Of a stretch of 64,000 nt of DNA, positions 52,633 through 64,000 are shown piece after piece. Under the pieces are notes generated by a model that worked only from the letters and a program-made list of their open reading frames with translations, was not told where the DNA came from and did not search any database. A program made the translations under genes and the position numbers. Source of the stretch: Formicincola oecophyllae (lineage in GTDB: Bacteria; Pseudomonadota; Alphaproteobacteria; Acetobacterales; Acetobacteraceae); NCBI RefSeq assembly GCF_006542395.2, contig NZ_CP038231.1, forward strand, positions 1,860,001-1,924,000. The letters run 5' to 3'. Position 1 is the first letter of the stretch; every line of letters starts with the position of its first letter.

Positions 52633-54462
52633 TCACTCCACGGTGACGGACTTGGCGAGGTTGCGGGGCTGGTCAACATCAGTGCCTTTGAGCAACGCCA
52701 CTTCATAAGCCAGCATTTGCACTGCGATGGCGTAGAGCAAAGGCGCCGTGAAGGGGTCTGAATCAGGCAGGACCACCATGTGTTCCGCCACACCCTTGAG
52801 CTGGGCCGCCCCCGCCTTGTCTGTGAAGGCCAGGATGCGCCCACCACGGGCCTTGGCTTCCTGAAGGTTGGAAATGACTTTGTCGAACAGGATGGTGGAG
52901 GGGGCGATGGCCACCACAGGCACGGTTTTGTCAATCAAGCTGATGGGGCCATGCTTGAGTTCCCCAGCGGGGTAGGCCTCAGCGTGGATGTAGGTGATCT
53001 CCTTCAGCTTCAGCGCGCCTTCCTGGGCGATGGGCATACACACGCCGCGCCCCAGGAACAGAACATCGCGCGCTTCCGCAACGACCTTGGCCATGGCCTG
53101 GACGCCAGCCTCCCCACCCAGGATCTCCACAGCTTTGTGCGGCACAGCCTGGAGGGCCTTGGTGAGTTCGGCCGCCCGCTTGGCGTCAATGGCGCCGCGC
53201 GCCTGCGCCACCGTGATGGCGAGCGCGCCCAGAACGGCCAGCTGGGCCGTAAAGGCCTTGGTGGAGGCAACGGAGATCTCAGGCCCAGCTAAGGTGGGTA
53301 TCACGGCATCGCTGTCACGCCCCATGGTGGAGTGGTCCACGTTGAGGATGGAGAGAATGGCCTGGTCGTGGTCCTTGAGGTAGCGCAGCACACCCAGGGT
53401 GTCGGCTGTTTCCCCCGATTGGGAGATGAGCAGCGCCAGGCCGCGGTCTGGCTGATGGGGCTGGCGGTAGCGCAGTTCCGAGGCAACATCGATGTCCACA
53501 GGCAGGCGCGCCAGGCTTTCCAGCCAGTAGCGCCCCACAAGGCCAGCATAATAAGCGGAACCGCAGGCGGAGATGGTGATGCGCGGCAGCGTTGCCAGGT
53601 CAAGCGGCAGGGCTGGCAGCTTGAAGCTTTGGGTGGCTTGGTCGGTCAGGTTGGCCAGCGTCTGGCCAATGGCGGCGGGGTGCTCGTGAAGCTCCTTTTC
53701 CATGAAGTGGCGGTAGCCGTCCTTGCCAATTTGGGCGGCCTGGCCGGCTGGCTGGGTTTTGATGGGGCGTTCCACCACCTGCCCTGCGCGATTGTAAATC
53801 ACGGCACTTTGGGGAGTGAGAACGCACCAGTCGCCATCATCAAGGTAGCAGAGGCGGTTGGTCAGGGGCGCCAGGGCCAGGCTGTCCGAACCGAGGAACA
53901 TCTCCCCCTCCCCATAGCCGATGGCCAGGGGGGCGCCGTGGCGCGCGCCAATCAGCAAGCCGTCATGGCCTTCAAAAATCATGGCGATGGCATAGGCGCC
54001 CTCAAGCCGGGCAAAGGTTTGGCGGGCGGCTTCTTCTGGGGTGGCGCCCTGCTTCAGGAAGCCATCAGCGAGGTGGGCCACGACCTCTGAATCAGTTTGG
54101 CTTTGGAAAACGGCGCCCTTGGCTTCCAGTTCCGCTTTTAGCTCAGCGTAGTTTTCGATAATGCCGTTGTGGACAACAGCCACATCCCCCACCTTGTGGG
54201 GGTGGGCGTTGTTGGCTGTCGGCTCCCCATGGGTGGCCCAGCGCGTGTGGCCAATGCCCGTGGTGCCTTGAATGGGGGTTTCCGCCAAGGCGGCCTTTAA
54301 GTGGTCAAGCTTGCCTGCAGCGCGCACGCGCTCAATCTGGCCTTTGGGGCCAATGGTGGCGATGCCTGCTGAATCATAGCCCCTGTACTCCAGGCGCTTG
54401 AGGGCATCGAAAATAATGGGAACAGCCGGCTTGTGCCCGGCTACACCGCAGATTCCACACAT
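52633..54462 (-). CDS. glmS: Glutamine-fructose-6-phosphate aminotransferase (isomerising)
   Basis: GlmS makes glucosamine-6-phosphate from fructose-6-phosphate and glutamine, the entry to UDP-GlcNAc. The protein has 609 residues from ATG 54462 (AAGGAAGGAA upstream). MCGICGVAG gives Cys2 as the glutaminase nucleophile after Met removal. It also shows RLEYRGYDSAGIA, GHTRWATHGEPT and HNGIIENYAELK. Two SIS sugar-isomerase domains follow (SACGSAYYAGLVGRYW; ISQSGETADTLGVLRYLK), and the end AKSVTVE is typical. No glmS ribozyme is seen. It follows glmU on the same strand after 152 bases. Confidence 0.97.
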   Translation of the reverse strand: MCGICGVAGHKPAVPIIFDALKRLEYRGYDSAGIATIGPKGQIERVRAAGKLDHLKAALAETPIQGTTGIGHTRWATHGEPTANNAHPHKVGDVAVVHNGIIENYAELKAELEAKGAVFQSQTDSEVVAHLADGFLKQGATPEEAARQTFARLEGAYAIAMIFEGHDGLLIGARHGAPLAIGYGEGEMFLGSDSLALAPLTNRLCYLDDGDWCVLTPQSAVIYNRAGQVVERPIKTQPAGQAAQIGKDGYRHFMEKELHEHPAAIGQTLANLTDQATQSFKLPALPLDLATLPRITISACGSAYYAGLVGRYWLESLARLPVDIDVASELRYRQPHQPDRGLALLISQSGETADTLGVLRYLKDHDQAILSILNVDHSTMGRDSDAVIPTLAGPEISVASTKAFTAQLAVLGALAITVAQARGAIDAKRAAELTKALQAVPHKAVEILGGEAGVQAMAKVVAEARDVLFLGRGVCMPIAQEGALKLKEITYIHAEAYPAGELKHGPISLIDKTVPVVAIAPSTILFDKVISNLQEAKARGGRILAFTDKAGAAQLKGVAEHMVVLPDSDPFTAPLLYAIAVQMLAYEVALLKGTDVDQPRNLAKSVTVE

Positions 54463-54614
54463 TTTCCATTCCTTCCTTCTGGGTCTAGGTTCTGGGTCTT
54501 GGGGCGAACCAGCCATCTTCAGGCCTGCTTAGTGCAAGCTTAAACCTTTTTGGGCGCGCTGTGGGGGTGTCGGGGCTTTCTTTTCCCCATTCACCTGATT
54601 CTTTTCTCCGTTTG

Positions 54615-56015
54615 TTAATCCTTTGTAGAGCCCTTGTCAGATTTGGGGGCCTTCCCTTGGGCAGCGCGCGCCGCCAGGCGCCTGCGCAGCAGGGGGGCGC
54701 GCCCTGGACGGTTGGCTTGGCGTGCCCGACCTAAGGCCAGGGCTTCGTCTGGGACATCCTCCGTGATGACGCTGCCAGCCCCAACCAGCGCGCCATCGCC
54801 AACGCGCACAGGCGCCACCAAGATGCTGTCAGAGCCAACAAAGGCCCCCTGGCCAATCACGGTGCGGTGCTTGCCAAAACCATCATAATTGCAGGTGACG
54901 GTACCAGCGCCGATGTTGGTACCAGGGCCAATGTCGGCATCACCTAAGTAAGACAGATGGTTAGCTTTGCTGCCCTGGCCCAGATGAGTGTTTTTGAGTT
55001 CCACGAAATTGCCAACATGGCTTTGGGGCGCGCACTTTGTGCCAGGGCGCAGGCGGGCGTAAGGCCCTACCACGCTGCCTTCACCAACTGTGCAGCCTTC
55101 CAGGTGGGAGAAGGCGCGGATGGTGGCACCGCCTTCCACTACAACCCCTGGCCCGAAAAACACGTTGGGTTCCACCACGCTGTCTGGCCCCAGCTGCGTG
55201 TCCGCGCTGAGGAACACCGTTTCAGGGGCGACCAGGGTTGCGCCGCCAGCCATGGCAGCAGCGCGCAAGCGCTTTTGCAGCGCCGCCTCAGCCATGGCCA
55301 GCTGGGCGCGGTCATTGATGCCCATGGCTTCGTCCTCGCTGATTTCCAGGTGCACCACATGGCCTTCCTGGGCGGCCTGGGCTACGACATCAGTCAGGTA
55401 AAGCTCCCCCTGGGCATTAGCTGGGGTCAGCGCCCCAAGCCAGCGCGCCAGGTCATCGCCATTGGCGCAGACGCTGCCAGCATTGCACAGGGTCAGGGCG
55501 CGTTCCCCTGCCGTGGCGTCAGCGTGTTCCACAATGCGTTCGACCAGGCCAGCTTTGTTAAGGATGACGCGCCCATAGCGCCCAGGCACATTGGGACGCA
55601 TGGTGACCAGGACAAGGCTCACCCCAGGCTGGCGGCGCGCCTGGAGTGCACGTTCCATGGTGGCGGCTGTCATCAAGGGGTTGTCGGCGCACAGCACCAT
55701 CACATCCCCCACCGCCTGGCCAGGGGGCGCCCCAAAGCGTGGTGCCGCCTGGGCTGCTGCATGGCCTGTGCCGCGCCTTTCATGCTGGGTTGTGGTGGCG
55801 TGGGGCTGCACCGCTTCCTCCAACGCTGCCATCTCTGGCCCCACAATGACGGTGATGCTGTCAAACACCTGTTGGGCAGCAGCCAGCAAATGCGCCACCA
55901 AGGGCTGGTTGCCCAAACGCTGCATAGCTTTGGGGTGAGCTGACTTCATGCGTGTGCCGCGCCCCGCTGCCAGGATAACGGCACGGGCTGGGGTGGTGGT
56001 TGAGGATGCTGTCAT
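54615..56015 (-). CDS. glmU: Bifunctional N-acetylglucosamine-1-phosphate uridyltransferase / glucosamine-1-phosphate acetyltransferase
   Basis: GlmU carries out the last two steps to UDP-GlcNAc for peptidoglycan and LPS. The protein has 466 residues from ATG 56015 (GGAGG upstream). The N-terminal pyrophosphorylase domain opens AVILAAGRGTRMKSAHPKAM (nucleotide loop with catalytic Arg and Lys), then GTGHAA, LCADNPL. The C-terminal left-handed beta-helix shows hexapeptide turns (GPYARLRPG, VGNFVELKN, NHLSYLGDADIG, TVTCNYDG, KHRTVIG) with the acetyl-transfer His. A basic tail ends it. It forms a probable operon with glmS downstream. Confidence 0.96.
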   Translation of the reverse strand: MTASSTTTPARAVILAAGRGTRMKSAHPKAMQRLGNQPLVAHLLAAAQQVFDSITVIVGPEMAALEEAVQPHATTTQHERRGTGHAAAQAAPRFGAPPGQAVGDVMVLCADNPLMTAATMERALQARRQPGVSLVLVTMRPNVPGRYGRVILNKAGLVERIVEHADATAGERALTLCNAGSVCANGDDLARWLGALTPANAQGELYLTDVVAQAAQEGHVVHLEISEDEAMGINDRAQLAMAEAALQKRLRAAAMAGGATLVAPETVFLSADTQLGPDSVVEPNVFFGPGVVVEGGATIRAFSHLEGCTVGEGSVVGPYARLRPGTKCAPQSHVGNFVELKNTHLGQGSKANHLSYLGDADIGPGTNIGAGTVTCNYDGFGKHRTVIGQGAFVGSDSILVAPVRVGDGALVGAGSVITEDVPDEALALGRARQANRPGRAPLLRRRLAARAAQGKAPKSDKGSTKD

Positions 56016-56151
56016 GGTGGTGCCTCCTGCCTGGGGCGAGGTTGGGGGAAGGTTAGGCGGCAAATCCTGATGGGCCAAGGGCTTTCAACCCCTGCTGCCC
56101 CAAGTGGGCGCCATGGTTGGGGTTGCCACTTCCTTATTATTGCCCGTCATG

Positions 56152-59638
<3,487 letters not shown>

Positions 59639-59841
59639 TCAGTAAAGGGCAGACAGCCATGCGCCCCAACAAACGCCAAGGGCGCAGGGTGGCGGCGCAC
59701 GCCAAGGGAACGCCATGAATCCGGCTGCCGGAAAACAGGCTTTGGCGGTGATGTCAGTCACTGTGACTATAGCGGGAAACAGGGCCGGAAACCATCCCTT
59801 GCGCCCTTTAAAGGGCTGGAAATGGCTTGAAAACCGACCTT

Positions 59842-61050
59842 TCACGCCCCAAGCGTTGGCAAGGAGGGCAGTCTCTGAAGGGTGGGGCTGCCTTCAGCGC
59901 CTGTTTCCACCCCCCAGAACGCCGCCTGACCTTCCAAGGGGGCGAAGGTGCTGCGGTCCGTGCCGGTCAGCAGGGCTGTGGCGCCCGCTTCAAGCAAGCG
60001 TTCCATCAAGGCCTCGCGGTGGAGGGCGTCCAAGTGCAGCAAAGGCTCGTCTAGAAGCAGCACTGGCCTGACGGGACCCACCTGCGCCATCAGGCGCGCA
60101 TGGTCGAGGAGCGTTCCCAACACCATGGTTTTCTGCTGGCCACTGCTGGCCTCCCCCCCCAAGCGCCCTGTGGTGGCATCCCGCAACGTGAAATGCGCTT
60201 TGTGCGCGCCAAAGCCGCAGTAGCCGCGCAGAGCGTCCTCCTGGCGGTTTTGGCGCAAGGTGGCTTTCATCCATTCCTCCACCTCCAGTGCCGGCATAGA
60301 AGCCAGGCGTTCAGCCAAGGGGCAGGAAAGCTCCAGCAGGCTGCGGGGGAAGGCGTGCCGCGTTGACGAGGGGGGGGAAGGCGGCGCTGGCAAGGCCGCC
60401 ATGGCCTCCAGGAAAGCCAGGCGCGCTGCCGTGGCGGCAACAGCATGCCGGCTGAGGGAGGCCTCAAGCGCATCAAGCCAATCATGGTCCCATGTTCCTG
60501 GCGGGGCAGCCAGAAGGCGGTTGCGCCCAGCCAAGGCCTGCTCATGGGCGGCCATTTCCCGCGCATGGCCTGGCTGGTGGGCCACCACCAGGCGGTCCAG
60601 AAAACGCCTGCGCCCGCCTGCGCCCTCGCTGCACAGCCTGTCCATGGCGGGGGTCTGCCACACGCAGGCGAACCAATCAGCCACGTCAGCCTGGCTGCGC
60701 ACAGCTTCGCCATCCAAGCGGAACTGGCGCCGGCGCTGGCCTTCCTCCACAGCGGTGGCCAGGGTGATGGCCTCCTGCCCATGGGGGCTTTCCACAGTCA
60801 ATTCCGCAGCAACACCCCACCCCCCCCTCAGCCCTTCCCCACCAGGGGGTTGGTAGGCCAGGCGCCCTAAGGGGGCCGCGCGCAGGCCGCGCCCAGGCGC
60901 CAGGAGGGAGACAGCCTCCAGAACATTGGTTTTGCCGGCCCCGTTAGGCCCTGTGAGTATGGTGAGGCCAGGTCCAGGGCGCCATGATAGGCGTGTGTAG
61001 TTGCGGAAGTCCGTCAGGGTGAGCTTGCTGATGTGAACGTTCTGCGCCAC
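59842..61050 (-). CDS. recF: DNA replication and repair protein RecF
   Basis: RecF helps load RecA at gaps through the RecFOR pathway. The protein has 402 residues; GTG 61050 has GAGGAAAAC upstream. It is an SMC-like ABC ATPase: ISKLTLTDFRNYTRLSW, Walker A GPNGAGKTNVLEAVSLLAPG, FRLDGEAVRSQADV, RRRFLDRLV, signature region GGEASSGQQKTMVLG and Walker B PVLLLDEPLLHLDALHR. The length and order are normal. It stands directly upstream of gyrB, the common bacterial order, and its upstream flank carries the repeat element and CRISPR array 2. Confidence 0.95.
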   Translation of the reverse strand: MAQNVHISKLTLTDFRNYTRLSWRPGPGLTILTGPNGAGKTNVLEAVSLLAPGRGLRAAPLGRLAYQPPGGEGLRGGWGVAAELTVESPHGQEAITLATAVEEGQRRRQFRLDGEAVRSQADVADWFACVWQTPAMDRLCSEGAGGRRRFLDRLVVAHQPGHAREMAAHEQALAGRNRLLAAPPGTWDHDWLDALEASLSRHAVAATAARLAFLEAMAALPAPPSPPSSTRHAFPRSLLELSCPLAERLASMPALEVEEWMKATLRQNRQEDALRGYCGFGAHKAHFTLRDATTGRLGGEASSGQQKTMVLGTLLDHARLMAQVGPVRPVLLLDEPLLHLDALHREALMERLLEAGATALLTGTDRSTFAPLEGQAAFWGVETGAEGSPTLQRLPSLPTLGA

Positions 61051-61154
61051 AGTTTTCCTCTCTGCTGTTGGCAGCGCTTTCCTTAGAACGCCCTACCTAA
61101 CCATGGCCATCCCTGCCCTCAGGCGCAACATTTCCCAGGCGACGATAGATAAGA

Positions 61155-61246
61155 GCCGCCGTATAGGGCGAAGCCCGTTAAAGCCCGAAGTGTCGGAGTG
61201 CAGCGCGTAAGCGCAAACGCAGTAAGCCTTCGGGCTAAGAGGCGGC
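61155..61246 (+). repeat. Structured repeat element, copy E (trailer side of array 2)
   Basis: The outer stem GCCGCC (61155-61160) pairs with GGCGGC (61241-61246). Inside are GGGC-GAA-GCCC (61166-61176), the stem AGCCCGAAG / CTTCGGGCT (61182-61190 with 61228-61236) and the hairpin GCGC-GTAA-GCGC (61203-61214) followed by AAACGCAGTAAG. GATAAG flanks it on both sides. About 80 percent of positions agree with copy C by eye, with differences concentrated in loops or as paired changes. Confidence 0.7.
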
Positions 61247-61275
61247 GATAAGGGAACACCAACCAGCACTGCCCC

Positions 61276-62206
61276 TTTCTGAGCTGCCGGTGCGGCAGGA
61301 AACAACGGCCGGGAACACAGTACTGACAGATGAGTTTTCTGAGCTGCCTGTGCGGCAGAGAACGCCGATTTCCTGTGTCCTCCCTCCATCTTTACTTTCT
61401 GAGCTGCCTGTGTGGCAGAGAACACCAAGCTGCGCTTGGGTGGCGATGCCGGGCATTTCTGAGCTGCCTGTGCGGCAGAGAACAAACGGGCATGCTGGGC
61501 TACCCCGCTTACAGCTTTCTGAGCTGCCTGTGCGGCAGAGAACCTGGGGCTGCCTTTCAGGGTGCCACTGTTCACCTTTCTGAGCTGCCTGTGCGGCAGA
61601 GAACACTGAACGCCTCGACTAATGCAGTTTTTGCAATTTCTGAGCTGCCTGTGCGGCAGAGAACGCTGCGCGGCCAGTTCGTTGACCAGGTTCCGCTTTC
61701 TGAGCTGCCTGTGCGGCAGAGAACACGACAGCGCGACAAATCCCCTGTTTGCGGTCTTTCTGAGCTGCCTGTGCGGCAGAGAACGGGTAAGGGTCTGTCT
61801 CTTTCGCCGTGACAAATTTCTGAGCTGCCTGTGCGGCAGAGAACACTCTCCGGCTCAATGCTTATTAAACCCCTGGATTTCTGAGCTGCCTGTGCGGCAG
61901 AGAACAATGGAAGCTTTGTCCAGTTGTTGTCTGTACCATTTCTGAGCTGCCTGTGCGGCAGAGAACTAATCCAGTAAACACCATCCTGGTTGCCGTCATT
62001 TCTGAGCTGCCTGTGCGGCAGAGAACCAGGTGCCCCAGCGTCCCAGGCACAGCCGACTTTTCTGAGCTGCCTGTGCGGCAGAGAACACGACAGCGCGACA
62101 AATCCCCTGTTCGCAGTCTTTCTGAGCTGCCTGTGCGGCAGAGAACCGTCACGCCCCATCCTTCACACGCGGGGCAGTTTTCTGAGCTGCCTGTGCGGCA
62201 GAGAAC
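61276..62206 (-). CRISPR. CRISPR array 2, type I-F style repeat, 16 repeats
   Basis: Repeats start at 61276, 61336, 61396, 61456, 61516, 61577, 61637, 61697, 61757, 61817, 61878, 61939, 61999, 62059, 62119 and 62179. The 15 spacers are 32 bp (12 of them) or 33 bp. The consensus equals that of array 1. The 61276 repeat is degenerate (GCCGGTG, CAGGAAAC) and marks the trailer end; 61396 has one change. The leader should lie to the right of 62206, where the flank is AT-rich. Spacers at 61725-61756 and 62087-62118 are near-identical. No cas gene is found within the window, so the interference proteins must be encoded elsewhere or be absent. Confidence 0.97.
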
Positions 62207-62670
62207 TAGAAGGTGTTGGCTGAAAGCGCGCGGTAAACAGCCAATGAAGGCATATTAAGCCCTTCTGCCTCTTTTGGGAAGACTTCTTTGAAAAACCTTA
62301 AAAGCCGCCATTTTTCGGGGTGGTGAAAAAAGAGGGTTTGAAATGGCGCTGACCAAGGCATGAATGAGGCGAAAAGGTTAACGAACTTGAGAAGAGTCTG
62401 TTGGAGATGATTTCCCTAAAAACGTTGCCAAACCAACTATAAATCTGCCTCTACCACACAACGAACCACGCGGAATTATGCTCCTTGGCGTTAAGTTTTA
62501 TGCCATATTTAACGTTTCGGAGGGCTTCAAAGGGCCTGTTATGCCCGTGTGGGCTGGGCAGAACCTGTCATTGTGCAGAACCAGTAACAGCGTGCCGGCC
62601 CCCCTTGGGCCTAAGCTGGCTGGGTACCTTCCCATTCTTCACTAAGGCGGCTTCACCAAGGAGACATGAA
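62207..62670 (-). promoter_or_regulatory. Probable leader of CRISPR array 2 and intergenic flank
   Basis: The first 150-250 bases right of the array are AT-rich with A/T runs (around 62280-62340), as expected of a I-F leader carrying the promoter and integration signals; transcription would run leftward into the array. A possible -10 on the minus strand lies near 62245-62255 (TTAATATG). The remaining part up to 62670 shows no gene with support. Confidence 0.55.
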
Positions 62671-62708
62671 AAAGGCTGGCCACGGAGCACGCAGCCAGCC
62701 TTTCTTTT
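62671..62708 (-). terminator. Rho-independent terminator after secF
   Basis: A 10-pair stem AAAGGCTGGC / GCCAGCCTTT with a 13-base loop. Read leftward it is followed by TTTTTC, placed about 70-105 bases past the secF stop. The right side also offers a T-run, so it could act in both directions. Confidence 0.75.
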
Positions 62709-62776
62709 CGGCCCTAGCCCTCAGGCGCTATGGCCGCTTGTGCCTAGGGGCCATGGGGTGCCTTGAACAGGGCCCT

Positions 62777-63721
62777 TCAGCTAGCTTTGCTGTGCAAGGC
62801 TGGGCGCAGGCGGTCATGGCCGAACAGCAGCAGCAGGGGGGCAGCGATGAAAATAGACGATGACGTTCCCACCACAATGCCAAACAGCATGACGGTGGCG
62901 AAGCCCTCCAGCGTCTCCCCCCCGAACAGGGCCAGGGGCAGCGCCGCCAGGAACACCGTCATGGAGGTGCCGAGCGTGCGGTTCAGCGTTTCGTTGATGG
63001 AGAGGTCGAGAAGTTCGCGCAGCGGCATTTTGGGGAAGCGGCGCAGATTCTCGCGGATGCGGTCATAGACCACCACCTTGTCGTTGGTGGAGTAGCCCAG
63101 GATGGTCAGCAGAGCTGCTACCATCACGGCGTCAAACTCAATGCGGGTGATGACCATAAAGCCGATGGTCTTGGTCAGGTCCAGAAGAAGGGTGATGATG
63201 GCTGAGAAGGCGAACTCCCACTCAAAGCGCACCCAGATATAGGCCAGGATCATGGCCATGCTGAAGCCCAGCGCCAGGAGGCCGTTGACCAGTAGCTCCC
63301 GCGAGACGGAGGCGCCGATAGCGTCAGCCTGCTGCACTTGAACGCCTGGAATGGCCTTGGTGACGGCGTTCTCCACCCCTGTGACGACTTTCTGCGTCAT
63401 TTCGGGGTTGTCGGGGCCGGCAGGCAGGGTGGCTGCAATGCGCAGCGTGCGGTGGTTGCCAAGATACTGGACGGAGGCAACATCCTGCCCAGCGCGCTGG
63501 AGGATGGCGCGCACGGCCTGGGGGGTTTCGGGCTTGGGCGCCTGGATGGTCACCATGACGCCGCCCCTGAAGTCCAGCCCAAGCTTCAGCCCTGGATGGA
63601 AGAACAGGATAAGGGAGAGGATGGAGAGAACAGCTGAGGTGGCAAGCCCAGCCTTGGCCCCTTTGAGGAAGGGGATTTGGTGACCATCCCGGACGAAACG
63701 GAAAAGCGGACGTGAAAGCAT
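62777..63721 (-). CDS. secF: Protein translocase subunit SecF
   Basis: SecF with SecD uses the proton gradient to help pull proteins through SecYEG. It has 314 residues: N-terminal helix after PFLKGAKAG, the SecF marker LGLDFRGGVMV, a periplasmic domain, then five helices with the RND-like transport segment (GYSTNDKVVVYDRIRENLRRFP, SINETLNRTLGTSMTVFLAALPL, FGGETLEGFATVMLFGIVVGT). The start lies two bases after the secD stop, so the two genes are coupled. A terminator follows at 62671. Confidence 0.96.
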   Translation of the reverse strand: MLSRPLFRFVRDGHQIPFLKGAKAGLATSAVLSILSLILFFHPGLKLGLDFRGGVMVTIQAPKPETPQAVRAILQRAGQDVASVQYLGNHRTLRIAATLPAGPDNPEMTQKVVTGVENAVTKAIPGVQVQQADAIGASVSRELLVNGLLALGFSMAMILAYIWVRFEWEFAFSAIITLLLDLTKTIGFMVITRIEFDAVMVAALLTILGYSTNDKVVVYDRIRENLRRFPKMPLRELLDLSINETLNRTLGTSMTVFLAALPLALFGGETLEGFATVMLFGIVVGTSSSIFIAAPLLLLFGHDRLRPALHSKAS

Positions 63722-63723
63722 GG

Positions 63724-64000
63724 TCAGACCGGAAGCTCCTTCGGGCGGGTGTGGGCGTACCAGCGCACAATCAGCAGGCGCGTCAGGACAAGCGTGGTAA
63801 ACAGCGTTGTGCCAATGCCGATGGTGATGGTGAGGGCGAAGTTGCGCACAGGCCCTGTGCCGAACACGAACAGCATGACGTGGGCGAGGAAGGCTGTGGC
63901 GTTGCTGTCCACGATGGTGCCTGTGGCCTTCTCAAACCCTACCTGGAGGGCCTGGAGGGGCTTAAGGCCCCTGTTCTGCTCCTCCCGGACGCGTTCATTG
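63724..64000 (-). CDS. secD: Protein translocase subunit SecD, C-terminal end, cut by the window edge
   Basis: The open frame continues to the window end; only the last 91 or so residues are seen. They show NERVREEQNRGLKPLQALQV, GFEKATGTIVDSNATAFLAH and FGTGPVRNFALTITIGIGTT, the SecD transmembrane core with the conserved GF-x-A-x-x-TI-x-DSN segment. The last helix ends FTTLVLTRLLIVRWY. It is the upstream partner of secF. Confidence 0.93.
   Translation of the reverse strand, partial: NERVREEQNRGLKPLQALQVGFEKATGTIVDSNATAFLAHVMLFVFGTGPVRNFALTITIGIGTTLFTTLVLTRLLIVRWYAHTRPKELPV

Noticed and set aside
61330-62223. Open frames crossing CRISPR array 2 on both strands with repeated peptides (FLSCLCGRE, SELPVRQRT and similar)
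   Set aside because: They are translations of the 28-bp repeats in different frames, not proteins.
62485-62766. Open frame between CRISPR array 2 and secF
   Set aside because: It runs through the secF terminator and has no ribosome site or recognisable domain.

Overview
The window looks like the chromosome of an acetic acid bacterium (Alphaproteobacteria, Acetobacteraceae). This is inferred from the GC-rich housekeeping genes, a pyruvate decarboxylase, alphaproteobacterial marker families (DUF1013/TrcR-like, DUF3126, LapA-like) and the recF-gyrB and glmU-glmS arrangements. The genus cannot be fixed from this sequence alone; an insect- or flower-associated lineage is a guess.

Layout. 0-10 kb: the end of a DMT transporter, several exported proteins or lipoproteins of unknown function, pyruvate decarboxylase and a small ABM-domain protein. 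10-16.5 kb: a second DMT transporter, then a tandem cluster of DUF805 membrane proteins, most ending in a SHOCT tail, plus a superinfection-immunity-like membrane protein carrying the same tail. 16.5-20.6 kb: pdxA-pdxJ (vitamin B6), a LapA-like gene, pyrF and trpF. 20.6-23.3 kb: tRNA-Ser(GCU), a further DUF805-SHOCT gene and a repeat-rich intergenic stretch. 23.3-26.2 kb: rpmE, a DUF1013 gene, purE, purK. 26.2-31 kb: a type III restriction-modification system whose mod gene carries a 7-bp tandem repeat that currently leaves it out of frame, and whose res gene has a separate frameshift. 31-38 kb: an AlbA_2-domain protein, a RadC-like protein with two MPN/JAB domains, and a UvrD/PcrA helicase. 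38-48 kb: an exported beta-helix protein, a glycosyltransferase, prmA, a Xaa-Pro aminopeptidase, a DsrE-like protein, a ThiF/MoeB-like protein, a DUF3126 protein and an aldo/keto reductase. 48-64 kb: valS, glmS, glmU, a DUF3108 protein, gyrB, recF, secF and the end of secD.

Two CRISPR arrays with type I-F style repeats (28 bp, 32-33 bp spacers) lie 9 kb apart with only housekeeping genes between them; no cas gene is present in the window. Both are predicted to be transcribed leftward. Array 2 (16 repeats) keeps an AT-rich leader-like flank. Array 1 (6 repeats) has no leader: its leader-side repeat runs straight into a roughly 90-nt structured repeat element. Related copies of that element, with covarying hairpins, sit beside array 2, below glmS, downstream of valS and at 22 kb, where the same CRISPR-repeat/element junction is seen again.

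The observations most worth following up are: (1) this CRISPR-linked structured repeat family; (2) two near-identical spacers differing only at seed positions 4 and 7; (3) the phase-variable mod gene; (4) the DUF805/SHOCT/superinfection-immunity cluster with recombining tails; (5) the double-MPN RadC; and (6) an AT-rich 49-residue membrane-protein ORF just beyond the trailer of array 1.
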